Positions 1 through 11,599 of a stretch of DNA of 64,000 nucleotides are shown one piece after another; the stretch's first letter is position 1, and the number at the start of each line of letters is the position of its first letter. The stretch covers positions 110,881,570 through 110,945,569 of the forward strand of contig JBAIZL010000003.1 of NCBI GenBank assembly GCA_036971475.1. The letters are read 5' to 3'. The notes under the pieces are model-generated. The model was not told the DNA's origin, searched no databases, and saw only the letters and a program-made list of their open reading frames with translations. The DNA is from Prosapia bicincta (taxonomy: Eukaryota; Arthropoda; Insecta; Hemiptera; Cercopidae). The position numbers and the translations under genes are program-made.

Positions 1-959
1 CTAGTGTAAGTATGGGTGCCGAATTGTAAAATAAAAATACTAAAATCAATTCGTAACCCTTAGTTAGAGATGTAAGCAAGGAAGGTAAATAGCAGACCCC
101 ATGTTACTGAACACATCGGGGAAAGTTAGGTTCGAAGATAGTTGCTTACCTGATCAAATAGAAACGCCACATTCAGCGGGTATGAGCGAGTGTGGCTAAA
201 CGAAGAATTAATTCGTGAAGTATGTTATTAAACTTTTTATACTTAAGAATTCCTAAAGTTAAAAACATATTTACCCAGATGCTAAATGTGCTAATGCAAA
301 ACCTTTACTAGTTCTAGTTGTAAGTAAAATTAGAAATAATAAAAGTTTACTTCTGTAAGCGCGACATTTCCCAGATGTTTGTAGTTACTTTCCTGACCTC
401 TCTTGCATTTATTGGCATTCTTAACAGCCAGAAAAATTACGTTCCGAATATCAAATTAGAAAATATGCATTTGTAGATAAGAATATAGGAACGCGAATAA
501 AATCAACCCTTATTTCCAAATACATTAAACTAACAAAATTATTTAAGCGTCACGTTTAGCGATATTTAAGAATATTTATTCTTCCGTATATTACCATTTA
601 CCGTTGCAAATTCAATGAAGAAATACATTTCTCTAAAGCATAGGTCAACAATTAAATTGAAAAAATGTACTTCTAAAGGAAATAATATAAAATACATTAT
701 ACACATTTTAATGTTTTTTTTTTAACATTTTCCATTTAGCATTTCTCCATGATTATAAAAAGAAAAAAGACTGGTAAATTTACACTTTACACTCCCAGAT
801 ATTCCACATTATTTTAAACTTTTTGTTTCATTTTAAAATATGGAACCCAGAAGGTATTTTATACAAATTAATACCATAAGATTATTGAAGGAAGAGAACA
901 GAAAAATGTAAGAATAAATGATTATTAGAGAAGCAAAGATAATGGACAATCGTAGAATT
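1..959. other. AT-rich non-coding stretch
   Basis: No coding potential, splice-bounded exon, tRNA or transposon domain is recognisable here. The sequence is AT-rich with short homopolymer runs. It is probably intronic or intergenic. Confidence 0.4.
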
Positions 960-1600
960 TATAAACAAAGAAAAGTTTCGGTATAAATACAATTTCTAAA
1001 ACCATGTGCCGTATTGTGTGACACTATCTAAGGTTTAGTTCTGTAGACGAAAAAATATTACATTATTTTGCGGTTAAAAAAAAGTATTTATACGTGTCTG
1101 AAATCGAAACCGGAACGCTTTTATTTCTTCAATAATTGCGGTAATAAATACAAAAAGTTCGCATTTTGGTGTAAATAAATCAAAATAATCTTACAGAAAA
1201 ATTGCTCGTTGTAGTGCGGATAAAAATTCGAAAATATTTAACCTAACGGAATCCTCCTGACAGAGACGCCATGCTTAGGAATGGATTTATACCACTTCTT
1301 CCATACATGTCGTCAATTACAGAAAGACAATGAGTGTTAACTAAAACTTAATAATATGTTCTGAAAAAAGTCCGTTTCTAAGCAACAATTACAAATTTGG
1401 GTTTTGTCTATAGTTGTTTATCGAATCACTAACAGATTGCGCTTCTACATGATTTCGTACGAAATGAAGTATTAAAAAACCTAATATGTAACGCATCAAA
1501 TGACATAAACATATTTTAAATATTGCATACGTTAAATACGTATTCAAGGGATTAAAAGGAAAGAACACCGTAAAATTAGACATAAATTTAAGTACAATAA
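960..1600 (-). repeat. Diverged dispersed repeat, copy A (inverted relative of 11600-12180)
   Basis: The reverse complement matches 11600-12180 in a collinear way with scattered substitutions and small indels. Shared stretches include GCAATCTGTTAGTGATTC, GTTGCTTAGAAACGGAC, a GTTAAC block and CGGACATGTACGGAAG (here GACATGTATGGAAG). The two copies are oppositely oriented and about 10 kb apart. No coding frame is conserved between them, so this is a repeat and not a gene pair. The edges are soft. Confidence 0.7.
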
Positions 1601-2502
1601 TTCATTAAAACGATTTGTGAGTGTCACCTCTATAAATAGTTTTATAAATAAATAAATAACTCCATAGATCAATGGTTTTTTTTGAAATAATTGAATTCAA
1701 ATCAGTGTTATTTATGACCTCATGCTGGCGATGGACAGCTATTGTTATTAGTTGGGAGTTTTAAGATAATAATAGAAATAAATCAATTTTTATTTGTTTA
1801 ATTCTGTAGTGCCTATATTTAAACTAAAAACAACAATTTGTTAAATATGGGTTTGGCCGTATATAGTACCACTATAATACGTCTCATTTTAACGCCGTTT
1901 TTATAAACAGTATATTGCCAAGTTCTGCGGAAGCTCTGCGCACATCACGTGTAACAAGCGTAGAACTGAATTATAAATGTATTCATTCTTGATAAAAAAG
2001 CAAAGAAAAGCGCCCTAAGCATAGCATGCCTTACTTATACCACCTCCCTTCGTACGATGTATCAACACGTTTCCAGTGCTTTGTGTTCGCTTCGTGGTAG
2101 TTTGTTCTACCCGAATCAGCTGCTCAAGTCATACTGATTACGTCATCAGTAACGTAACCAATCCTCTGGGTTAATAAATCGTTTTCATGATTGTGTTTCA
2201 GGGTTTCGCCCTGATTGAGATGTAGGGGTCAGGTTTTGCATAAGTAGGCACATAAAATATAGCCTTAAACAGTGTCTAGATCCTGCAATAGTTGCCCCCT
2301 TTCTTTGCAGGCAACAAGTCTTTATATTTTCATCTAGCTAAGACTAAGTCTGTATATTTCTAGTAATAGTTATAAAACAATGTTCTAAATAATAAACAAA
2401 TATTTTAATTCATATTTAGCTCATATTTGTTGCCTTCTGATTATGCTAACTGTGTTAGCGAAATGTACATAAAGGTTGTGTAAATACTTGTAGCAAAGTT
2501 TT
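1601..2502. other. Non-coding stretch left of the palindrome
   Basis: Nothing is recognisable here except a short CRE/bZIP-like run (ATTACGTCATCAGTAACG) near 2137-2154, which is too common by chance to call a regulatory site. Confidence 0.3.
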
Positions 2503-2993
2503 GTAAGAAAATAATTCTTTCAATGTATAATATTAATGGATAAAATAGGGAGCTTAATTAATGGAAGCTTTTGTGTTGTGCTTCTTCTTTGCGTCTATTT
2601 CTTCCTAAACAATCTCCTACGTTTATCTAACGACTGTATTTTGTAAAGCGTATACGTTTTCCGATCATTAAATAGCTTGGAAAATGTTATTATTAAAGTA
2701 AGTAGTATTTTTTCTTATTTTCACTTGAATCCCAACCTGAGATGATTAAGTACATGAGATGGTTCAGCATGTAAATGTTGCTCCTTGCAGCCTATACTGG
2801 TCCTGTAATGATGAATAGTTTTGTTCGTCGTGCATTAAACTGTACTATAGACGAGCTAGCTAATTGTGTGAACGATATCAAACTACTATCCGTTGTGAAA
2901 CCATCAATGTTGCTGTCAATATTTCTTCGCTGTCTATTGTGCGAAGAAAAGCAATAGAAAACTTAGCATAGCGACATTTTTTACTTATCAGCA

Positions 2994-3000
<7 letters not shown>

Positions 3001-3041
<41 letters not shown>

Positions 3042-3125
3042 TTTGTGTATGTGTGTGTGTGTGTTTGTGTTAAGGCCTATATGTACTGTATATATTGCTA
3101 TATCTCTCTCTTTCTCTTTCCCCCC

Positions 3126-3204
<79 letters not shown>
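3001..3204. repeat. (TA)n, (TG)n, (CT)n and (TA)n microsatellites in left arm
   Basis: There is a TA array at 3001-3039, a TG-rich run at 3048-3068, a CT array at about 3125-3156 and a second TA array at 3156-3204. The same block occurs inverted at 6406-6629, with the TA tract next to the CT/GA array clearly longer there (6406-6470). Confidence 0.95.
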
Positions 3205-3207
<3 letters not shown>

Positions 3208-3211
3208 TTAT

Positions 3212-3252
3212 CCTGATTATGTTAGTAGTGTTTTTATTGGCGAAACATTTTG
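3212..3252 (+). ncRNA. Candidate hammerhead-like hairpin, left-arm copy
   Basis: Reads CCTGATTAT, then helix GTTAGTA (3221-3227), a loop, its partner TATTGGC (3235-3241), then GAAAC. All seven helix positions can pair if GU wobbles are allowed. CUGA-helix-GAAA is the layout of the conserved hammerhead ribozyme core, but position 8 of CUGAUGA is altered, one extra base precedes the helix, and no clear cleavage site or helix I/III was found. A tail of the type TTTGAAAAATATA...CTTGTATTTGAAAT is shared with the copies at 11145 and 44814. A decayed ribozyme from a Penelope-like or related element is the best guess. Confidence 0.35.
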
Positions 3253-4655
3253 AAAAATATATAAATTTAAACTCATCTTGTATTTGAAATTGTTTTATTT
3301 ATAGAAAGAAAACACAAACATGAGAAACATTCACAAGTAAACGTATACCAATATTTAAAACACACACTGCAGTGGAGCGCGCACCGCGCCGCCCGCAGGC
3401 CATCCCGCGCCTCACGGGCCACCGGCGCAGCCGCCCCCACCCTCACCCCTCCGCAAGCTCAGAAATTCTGGCAGGGCCTATCCTAGCCAAACTAGGATAC
3501 TGTGCAATGACCCGCCAAAATCTGCCAGAGAACAGGTCACTGGACTTTATTATAAAAAAACCTAACTTGCTGAAATTTAACCCTTTGGGTACGTATTTCC
3601 CGGGGAATGAGTCCTTTGAAGGCATCTTTTTGGCGAAATGACCCTTTGGTTTTAGGAGTATGTAAGAAACCTTTTTTTAAATAAAAACACTATTGTTTTG
3701 TTGGCAAGTTAGTAAAAATTACATTTTTATTTTACCCCTTATTTTTGAAATTATAGCACATTTTGCAATTTCCTTATTTTAACTAGCTCTTTAAAGTATT
3801 AACAATTCATTTCTGTTTAGTATTATTACCTTATCTCTTCTTTTATATTCTAAAATATACACATTTCAATGTCAGTGGTAACTATTTACTCAGTTAACCC
3901 TTTCTTTTACCCTTTCTATACAAAATTTAAGTAAACTTCTTTGTGAATTTATGTTAACACCAAAAGTTATAAGAAAAATAATTTTTCGTTATATTAACTG
4001 AAAAGTGTAATTTAATTATGTTTATTTAACCCTTCAATATTCAAAATCAAATTTGTTTTATTTAAAAATAAAACTGCCTTTATCTTTGACAATTCCTTTT
4101 TCAAACCCTTTGAAATAAACAATCCTTTTATGTGATTTTGAAAATCTTGAACATTTGATTTTAAACTCTTCTAAATAAAATTAGACAATGGAACTTTTAA
4201 AACTTGACTTCATTAACAAATAACTTTAATCCTTTTAATTTAAAAACTGATCCTTTGAATAACGTAAGTTATATCAAGACACAATATTATCCCATTAAAA
4301 AACCATTAAACTTTTTGAAAAACGTAAGTTATATCTCTAAACAATCTTATCCCATATAAAACAATTAATCTTTTTGAAAAACATAAGTTATATCAACTTA
4401 CAATTTTTTATACTTCTATATCTAATTAAACAAACATATTACATCTTAATTTGAAATACTTAGCCTAAAAATTGGTTTACTAGACCCACATAATCTTTGC
4501 TGAATATTTACTTTTTATTTTTATTGTCTACTTTAAATCGAAGAAACTGTTTCACATTTTAGTTTTGTCCTCTTTTTTCTATTTCACAACCCTTTTATTT
4601 TAATTCCAAATAATTTTGTAAACCCTTAAACCCCTTTATATTTTAATTAAATTTG

Positions 4656-4974
4656 ATTTATAAATGTGAAATAATTTTTCATTAATTAATTTTATTTTAT
4701 TCTCCTTAATTAATTTTAACCCTTACTCATTAATTATTTCTAATTGCTTGTTGTTAATTAAATTTAATTAATTATCATTAAATAATTTTAATTAATTATC
4801 ATTATATAATTTTAATTAATTATTAATTAATTAATTTTAATTTATTCCGATTAATTAATTTTAACCCTTTCTCATTATTTAATTTTAATTGCTTATTGTT
4901 AATTAATTTTAGTTAATTCTCATTCATTAATTTTACCCTCTCTCATTTAATAATTTTACGTGATAATAATGATA
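4656..4974. repeat. Palindrome spacer: degenerate TTAATTAATTTTAACCCTT-type repeats
   Basis: This is the only part of 2503-7123 without an inverted partner. It consists of imperfect direct repeats combining TTAATTAATTTTA, ACCCTT, CTCATTA and ATTGCTTNTTGTTAATT. It is extremely AT-rich and has no coding content. Confidence 0.8.
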
Positions 4975-6357
4975 ATTAATTAAAATTAAGGGGTTTAAGG
5001 GTTTACAAAATTATTTGGAATTAAAATAAAAGGTTTGTGAAATAGAAAAAAGAGGACAAAACTAAAATGTGAAACAGTTTCTTCGATTTAAAGTAGACAA
5101 TAAAAATAAAAAGTAAATATTCAGCAAAGATTATGTGGGTCTAGTAAACCAATTTTTAGGCTAAGTATTTCAAATTAAGATGTAATATGTTTGTTTAATT
5201 AGATATAGAAGTATAAACAATTGTAAGTTGATATAACTTATGTTTTTCAAAAAGATTAATTGTTTTATATGGGATAAGATTGTTTAGAGATATAACTTAC
5301 GTTTTTCAAAAAGTTTAATGGTTTTTTAATGGGATAAAATTGTGTCTTGATATAACTTACGTTATTCAAAGGATCAGTTTTTAAATTAAAAGGATTAAAG
5401 TTATTTGTTAATGAAGTCAAGTTTTAAAAGTTCCATTGTCTAATTTTATTTAGAAGAGTTTAAAATCAAATGTTCAAGATTTTCAAAATCACATAAAAGG
5501 ATTGTTTATTTCAAAGGGTTTGAAAAGGGTATTGTCAAAGATAAAGGCAGTTTTATTTTTAAATGAAACAAATTTGATTTTGAATATTGAAGGGTTAAAT
5601 AAACATAATTAAATTACACTTTTCAGTTAATATAACTAAAAATTATTTTTCTTATAACTTTTGGTGTTCACAAAGAAGTTTACTTAAATTTTGTATAGAA
5701 ATGGTAAAAGAAAGGGTTAACTGAGTAAATAGTTACCACTGACATTGAAATGTGTATATTTTAGAATATAAAAGAAGAGATAAGGTAATACTAAACAGAA
5801 ATAAATTGTTAATACTTTAAAGAGCTAGTTAAAATAAGGAAATTGCAAAATGTGCTATAATTTCAAAAATAAGGGGTAAAATAAAAATGTAATTTTTACT
5901 AACTTGTCAACAAAACAATAGTGTTTTTATTTAAAACAGATTTCTTACACACTCCTAAAACCAAAGGGTCATTTCGCCAAAAAGATGCCTTCAAAGGACT
6001 CATTCCCCGGGAAATACGTACCCAAAGGTTTAAATTTCAGCAAGTTAGGTTTTTTTATAATAAAGTCCAGTGACCTGTTCTCTGGCAGATTTTGGCGGGT
6101 CATTGCACAGTATCCTAGTTTGGCTAGGATAGGCCCTGCCAGAATTTCTGAGCTTGCGGAGGGGTGAGGGTGGGGGCGGCTGCGCCGGTGGCCCGTGAGG
6201 GGCGGGATGACCCGCGGGCGGCGCGGTGCGCGCTCCACTGCAGTGTGTGTTTTAAATATTGGTATACGTTTACTTGTGAATGTTTCTCTTGTTTGTGTTT
6301 TCTTTCTATAAATAAAACAATTTCAAATACAAGATGAGTTTAAATTTATATATTTTT

Positions 6358-6398
6358 CAAAATGTTTCGCCAATAAAAACACTACTAACATAATCAGG
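6358..6398 (-). ncRNA. Candidate hammerhead-like hairpin, right-arm copy
   Basis: Inverted copy of the hairpin at 3212-3252, identical in the CCTGA-helix-GAAAC segment. It again sits directly beside a TA array (6406-6470). Confidence 0.35.
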
Positions 6399-6402
6399 AT
6401 AA

Positions 6403-6405
<3 letters not shown>

Positions 6406-6500
<95 letters not shown>

Positions 6501-6584
6501 GGGGGGAAAGAGAAAGAGAGAGATATAGCAATATATACAGTACATATAGGCCTTAACACAAACACACACACACACATACACAAA

Positions 6585-6629
<45 letters not shown>
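6406..6629. repeat. (TA)n, (GA)n, (CA)n and (TA)n microsatellites in right arm
   Basis: Inverted counterpart of 3001-3204. The first TA array is 65 bases here against 49 in the other arm. This is the clearest difference between the arms. Confidence 0.95.
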
Positions 6630-6632
<3 letters not shown>

Positions 6633-7123
6633 TGCTGATAAGTAAAAAATGTCGCTATGCTAAGTTTTCTATTGCTTTTCTTCGCACAATAGACAGCGAA
6701 GAAATATTGACAGCAACATTGATGGTTTCACAACGGATAGTAGTTTGATATCGTTCACACAATTAGCTAGCTCGTCTATAGTACAGTTTAATGCACGACG
6801 AACAAAACTATTCATCATTACAGGACCAGTATAGGCTGCAAAGAGCAACATTTACATGCTGAACCATCTCATGTACGTAATCATCTCAGGTTGGGATTCA
6901 AGTGAAAATAAGGAAAAATACTACTTACTTTAATAATAACATTTTCCAAGCTATTTAATGATCGGAAAACGTATACGATTTACAAAATACAGTCGTTAGA
7001 TAAACGTAGGAGATTGTTTAGGAAGAAATAGACGCAAAGAAGAAGCACAACACAAAAGCTTCCATTAATTAAGCTCCCTATTTTATCCATTAATATTATA
7101 CATTGAAAGAATTATTTTCTTAC

Positions 7124-9734
7124 TCTTACCGACTTACTTTTTATAACCTTTGCCGTTGTTTATTTCTCTTCCTCAATGGCTAAGTCAGTAAGAAAGCAAT
7201 GGTTTATCCATTGACTACGAACCTAATTTCGTAGACCTGTGCCTCAAGGAATAAACCTCTCAGAGGAACCAACCCCTGAATTTTTGATAAAACCAATTAG
7301 CCTCCGATAAGCCCTGTTCAAGCTCCTTTTCGGGTAGTGGAATCTTTGAGAGACACTTGTGATTTAAAGACTATACCTGGATACCTAGTGAACTTATCTT
7401 ATCTAGAATGAAAACACAGCTAATTGGAAAATATACATTTTTATTTATTTGTTCCAAGGTTCAAATTAATTATTATTGTTTTTATTTAATTTCACAGGAT
7501 TTTCTTGACTAATTATTTTTTCAAAATTTCATACAACTTGCCATTTAACTAAACATTATTATCTCCTTCTGTTTTTAAATTTTCTTATTATCATTAATTT
7601 TACATATAATTTAAATTATCAAAGTTACCATAATTAATTTTGTATATAATTTTGATTAGTAGAGTTAAATTTAACATATTTTAAAATCTGATTCTTTTTC
7701 AAACACTTAATATTACTATGTAATGCCTTTAGGCTAGGCCTTGAACAATTAACTTCTTTGGAAGTTATTCATTAGAAATTCACTTAGAAAAAGCCATATA
7801 AGATATACATCTTTATACTTAATCCATACATTCCCACAGCGATGGGAATGGAAAGTCAATTTTGAATCTTTATTACTTAAATTTGGGTAACCTAAGAGAG
7901 TTGACTAATCAGTCCCTTAGGTTATTCCCATCTTATTTAATTTTGAAATTAAGTTAATATAATTTGAAGTAAAATGTTATTTAAAAAAGAATAATTAAAT
8001 TGATTATATAACCTTGTACTGTAGAAATCTTTTTATCTTCATTAATGTTGTCATCTGTCGGTCCTGTTACAGCTTCAAGGGTCTTGGTAGGTAGGCGTCT
8101 CTCCATAATTTCGGTCAATCTTCTTATTTTCTTTAATTTTGCATTTTGGTGGTCGAAATTTTGTTCTGGGTATATATGAGCCCTTGCTCATATATATCTT
8201 CCTTCCCCTGATCACATCGTAGCACTTTTTACTCTGTTTTTAGCACATTTTTTCTTGTCTTGATCGCATGGTACAACAACACGTCTGCTCGCTTTGAGAG
8301 CCTAATGCATTATGATTCTGGATAGCGTGCCTTTTGTGAGGCCCGTCTTCTCCAATTTCAAACTTCCCACGTCCCAGTATCCATTTTTCAACTTTTGACC
8401 AATCAGAAAGCCGTTGCCATGGCAATTGACTTTGTTTGTTCGGAAATTCTGAACTAAGATTAGTTTCCCTTTTTATAAAAGGCGTTTCTGTATTCTGATG
8501 TGTCCTTTGCATTTTTACCTTTTATTTAATAACATATTTGACTTTATTTCTTCTCATTTAATTTAATTAACTTTTTAACATTCTTAATCCAAAGTTCGAC
8601 TGTAGCGCTTTCGTTTCGTAGTGACAAGATTTATAATCAATGCCCTAAGCGGATTTTTCCGAAATCAAATATGACTTCTTCTATTATAACCTAATTTCTT
8701 AGGCTATTACACTTTAACATTTAATCTTTACTTTTACATAAATACTATTTTCCCTAGCTAGGCCTAATTTACTTTCCTCACATCTTAATTTACATTCTTT
8801 ATTCCTGATTATTTTTAAGTACAATTATTTTAATAGCCGGCATCTAGGCCTAGTTTGTTATACTACACAATTACCGTCTTTTTTTTGTTTACATAATTTA
8901 GGCTATCCACTTTGAAGTGATAATTTTTCTTATTGCTTATAATTTATGTTTTTTAAGTCTAAAGTTATTTCTAATTTTCTTCATTTTACTATTATTTACC
9001 CTAGTTTTAATATTATTATTATTATAATGTTTTAAAAATTTTTATATATATAAATTTAGTCAATTATTTAACCCGGTTAGGTTTGATTCTGGTATTCTGT
9101 ACAATTACCCAGATTCTTTGCATCGGACATTCTGGCCGCTGCAAAATTCCCCCCTTTTTAAATATATGAAAATTTTGGTCCTTCTCTCCCTTGAAACAGA
9201 TAAACATAATTAATAACATATTTGTGAAAAGTAACATTAACACTTATACTAGTTTATATTAAAATTTTCATATTCCTTTCATTAATCTACTATTCCTATT
9301 CATCTTCATAACTTAATTAATTTTACTAAAGTTCACAATTTACTCTCCTGTCCCTTTCACTCATATATATCATTGTCACATTAGTCACTTCACATGCTAT
9401 TTACTCATTTATTACTCCTGTCCTTAGTCACATTCTTTTTTATTTAATCTTATTTCAATTTTATATTAACTATACAATATTGTATATTGTAATCCTTATT
9501 TTACACATTCATTGTTGTTTAACACAACCTTTACTTTAATAAATTCAATGAATCCCGTTCATTTAACATATGGCTTTTTCTTTCACATTTAATACTGATT
9601 TTATATTATTTAAAGATAATACTATTTACTATTAATATAATTACTATAATTACTATAATTACTATTACTATTAATATAATACTATTTATATTATTTTTAA
9701 AGAGTTTCTCTCAACTAACTTCATTGAGCTAGCC
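7124..9734. other. Non-coding stretch
   Basis: AT-rich with no supported gene. A 90-codon minus-strand ORF (8240-8512) has no recognisable domain. A perfect 11-bp stem with a 4-base loop occurs at 8171-8196 (TATATATGAGC/GCTCATATATA). Confidence 0.4.
8171..8196. other. Perfect 11-bp hairpin
   Basis: TATATATGAGC is followed by CCTT and then the exact reverse complement. No U-tract, promoter or gene is close enough to assign a role. Confidence 0.6.
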
Positions 9735-9795
9735 TAAAGATTAGTTGGTTTTTTGTATAAAAGTCCAGAGATTTATCTACTGGCAGATTGTGTTT
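9735..9795 (+). repeat. Diverged fragment of the palindrome-arm sequence
   Basis: AGTTGGTTTTTTGTATAAAAGTCC and the following ACTGGCAGATT region align with 6040-6095 of the right arm (AGTTAGGTTTTTTTATAA, AAAGTCCAGTGACC, CTCTGGCAGATTTTG). Part of the palindrome therefore belongs to a dispersed family. Confidence 0.55.
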
Positions 9796-10214
9796 AAAAG
9801 GACACAGGAGCCTTTTAAAATAGGTAATTTAAACACGATCATATTTTGCACGTTCCCTTGCTGTCTCTGCAGATCATCATCAGGTGGTAAGACTCTGTGA
9901 ATATTTTGTGTATTATTTTAAATGTGTTTCTTTCCAGCTGACTATTGAAATGACATGTGTGACTATATCTAGACCATACATAATTGATAAACCAATTTTG
10001 GGGAGTTTATACGTATTTTAAATAGTAGTCAGAGGGAATATACTTGTTTTGGGCCTGACCCTATGAGCGGGAAATATACACGTAACTCAGGGATTTTAGC
10101 ACGGTTTAACAAGCGGGGTGTTTGGCAGATGTTTGGTTTGTTTATAAATAAGTTTTTAAACAACATATTTTGGTATTCTGCGAAAAGGGATATCAATAAA
10201 TAGGGAGGGACGTT

Positions 10215-10239
10215 GCAACACACACACACACACACACAC
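10215..10239. repeat. (CA)n microsatellite
   Basis: A short CA array about 110 bp upstream of the RNase H fragment. A much longer CA array lies just after it (11016-11060), so the fragment is bracketed by CA repeats. Confidence 0.9.
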
Positions 10240-10350
10240 TATGGCTATCAAAGTTTACCTTACAGCTGCAGAGATTAACTTAAACCTAATCGACAGGCTT
10301 CGTAGCAGTGCATCGAGGAAATTAAATTAAGAAATCAAGACAACACATAA

Positions 10351-10944
10351 AACTTCACAACTGAACTGTTTGCTATTGAAGAGGCTTTGTATAAATTAGA
10401 AGAATACCAGAACCCAGAACAACTATGGATTCTAACCGACTGTAAAAGCTCAATCCAACATTTACAGAATTATAATGAAATATCTGATAATATATCAGTA
10501 TATATAATAAAAAAGTTAGAAAGTATTTCCAAATCATCACAAATACACCTACAATGGATTCCATCACATGTCAATATCGCAGGGAATGAAAAGGCAGACA
10601 ACGTAGCAAAAGAAGGCTGCAATAATAGTAATTTCCACAAAGAAACCCTAACCTACTTAGAAGTATTTTCCAGATATAAACAGGAAAAAGAAGAAAAATG
10701 GAAACAACCTCTGCAACATGAATGGTACAAAGAGCACCAACCTGGTGCATCTATCAACTTTCAACTTGACAGAATTTCACAGACATCTTTAGCAAGATTA
10801 AAAAGCAGACATACAAAACCTATGAAAATGACAGACCTTCGGAAGAAATATCCAACATGTACAAGATTCAACCAAGAACCAGCCTACATCTTGTCATGCA
10901 TTGGACTTACGCCGGAATACATCTCCAAGGAACAAGAGAAGTAA
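10351..10944 (+). pseudogene. RNase H / C-terminal fragment of a non-LTR retrotransposon
   Basis: An in-frame stop at 10348 limits the frame, so only the C-terminal end of a polyprotein remains. The RNase H fold is recognisable: the acidic residue in NFTTELFAIEEAL, LTDCKSS with the second acid, and WIPSHVNIAGNEKADNVAKEG with the His and last Asp. The terminal Cys/His knuckle is damaged: one Cys remains in YPTCTRFNQEPA and one in ILSCIGL, but the second Cys and the His are gone. RT and endonuclease are absent, as expected from 5' truncation during reverse transcription. After the stop at 10942-10944 come about 70 bp of 3' UTR, an AAGAAGAAG tail and a CA/TA/TG array. The product would have degraded the RNA strand of the cDNA hybrid. 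A dead I/R1/Jockey-group copy is the best description. Confidence 0.85.
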
Positions 10945-11013
10945 TAAGGCTTCTGAAGGAATATGATCTCATGAAGTTGGTCTAAGGACCTAGGGACAAG
11001 AAAGAAGAAGAAG

Positions 11014-11015
<2 letters not shown>

Positions 11016-11081
<66 letters not shown>

Positions 11082-11110
11082 CTGTGTGTGTGTGTGTGTG
11101 TTTGTGTGTG
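11016..11110. repeat. Self-complementary (CA)n(TA)n(TG)n array
   Basis: CA to 11060, TA at 11061-11080, then TG to about 11110. The CA and TG arms can pair across the TA centre, so the block could fold into one long hairpin. It lies at the 3' end of the RNase H-bearing retrotransposon fragment. Confidence 0.9.
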
Positions 11111-11144
11111 TATACATATGTAAATTGTGTTATATCATGTTTTT

Positions 11145-11185
11145 CCTGAAGTAGCTAATACATATTTTATTGGTAATAAGCTTTG
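11145..11185 (+). ncRNA. Candidate hammerhead-like hairpin, third locus
   Basis: CCTGAAGTA is followed by helix GCTAATA (11154-11160), loop CATATTT and partner TATTGGT (11168-11174); all seven positions can pair, with wobbles. The GAAA element is degraded to AATAA. The downstream run CTTTGAAAAATATA...TTCTTGTATTTAAAAT matches the other copies. It lies just after a TA/TG array. Confidence 0.3.
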
Positions 11186-11263
11186 AAAAATATACAAACA
11201 TTAATTATTCTTGTATTTAAAATATTTTTAATCATTAACTGTAATAAAATAAATTGTATTTCC

Positions 11264-11267
<4 letters not shown>

Positions 11268-11295
<28 letters not shown>
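11268..11295. repeat. (TA)n microsatellite
   Basis: Uninterrupted TA dinucleotides. Confidence 0.95.
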
Positions 11296-11298
<3 letters not shown>

Positions 11299-11599
11299 GT
11301 TCTACTAGTTTTTAGTAAAACACTTGTGAATATTTTAACTACTTACCTATACTAGCCCTTACTTATATTTGTAAAATATGTAGCATATATTGCAATATAG
11401 TAGCACTTACTTATATTTCATAGACTAAAGTGCTTTTTGTTTATAAAAAAGATGTAATTAGGTACATAGTGCATTTCATTTTAATTGTAAATCTTGTTTT
11501 TAAAACTGTATATATATAAAATTCTTTCATAAATTTTAAATGTAACATGAGTTTTGTTAAACGATTTCATTTTATATCTGATTTTGTTGTTAATTTTAT

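Larger units (their letters stand above)
2503..4655 (+). repeat. Left arm of a 4.6-kb palindrome
   Basis: Starting at GTAAGAAAATAATTC this arm is repeated almost base for base, inverted, in 4975-7123. It carries, in order: a 60-codon chance ORF, a TA array, a CT/TA array, a hammerhead-like hairpin, a GC-rich island of about 100 bp near 3375-3465, a short stem-loop (TATCCTAG...CTAGGATA near 3479-3499), then about 1.2 kb of AT-rich DNA with three 60-bp direct repeats (4260-4440) built around AACGTAAGTTATATC. Only a few substitutions and microsatellite length differences separate the arms, so the inversion is recent, gene-converted, or an assembly product. Foldback-type transposons have this architecture, but no transposase was found. 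Confidence 0.9.
4975..7123 (-). repeat. Right arm of the 4.6-kb palindrome
   Basis: Inverted copy of 2503-4655, ending with ATTATTTTCTTAC at 7123. The immediate outer flanks (AAAGTTTT on the left, TCTTACCGAC on the right) do not match, so the symmetry ends sharply at both sides. No convincing target duplication was seen. The two ORFs of 60 and 89 codons in each arm have no recognisable domain and I do not call them genes. Confidence 0.9.

Noticed and set aside
3570..3590. TTAACCCTTTGGGTACG in the palindrome arm as a piggyBac end
   Set aside because: The TTAA plus CCCTTTG shape fits, but no subterminal repeat or transposase is near, and CCCTT words are common throughout this arm.
6357..6581. 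Tyr/Ile-rich ORFs over TA arrays (also 10884-11117 minus, 30907-31161, 44874-45233, 49401-49721 minus)
   Set aside because: Translated microsatellites.
2775..6851. Matching ORFs of 60 and 89 codons in the two palindrome arms
   Set aside because: They are the same DNA seen twice, have no recognisable domain, and the 89-codon one simply follows the GC-rich island.
8240..8512. 90-codon minus-strand ORF
   Set aside because: No domain, no splice context and no conserved copy.
9849..9884. CCTGATGATGATCTGCAGAG on the minus strand as another hammerhead-like hairpin
   Set aside because: The CUGAUGA box and a later GGGAACG are suggestive, but I could not draw a convincing helix between them.
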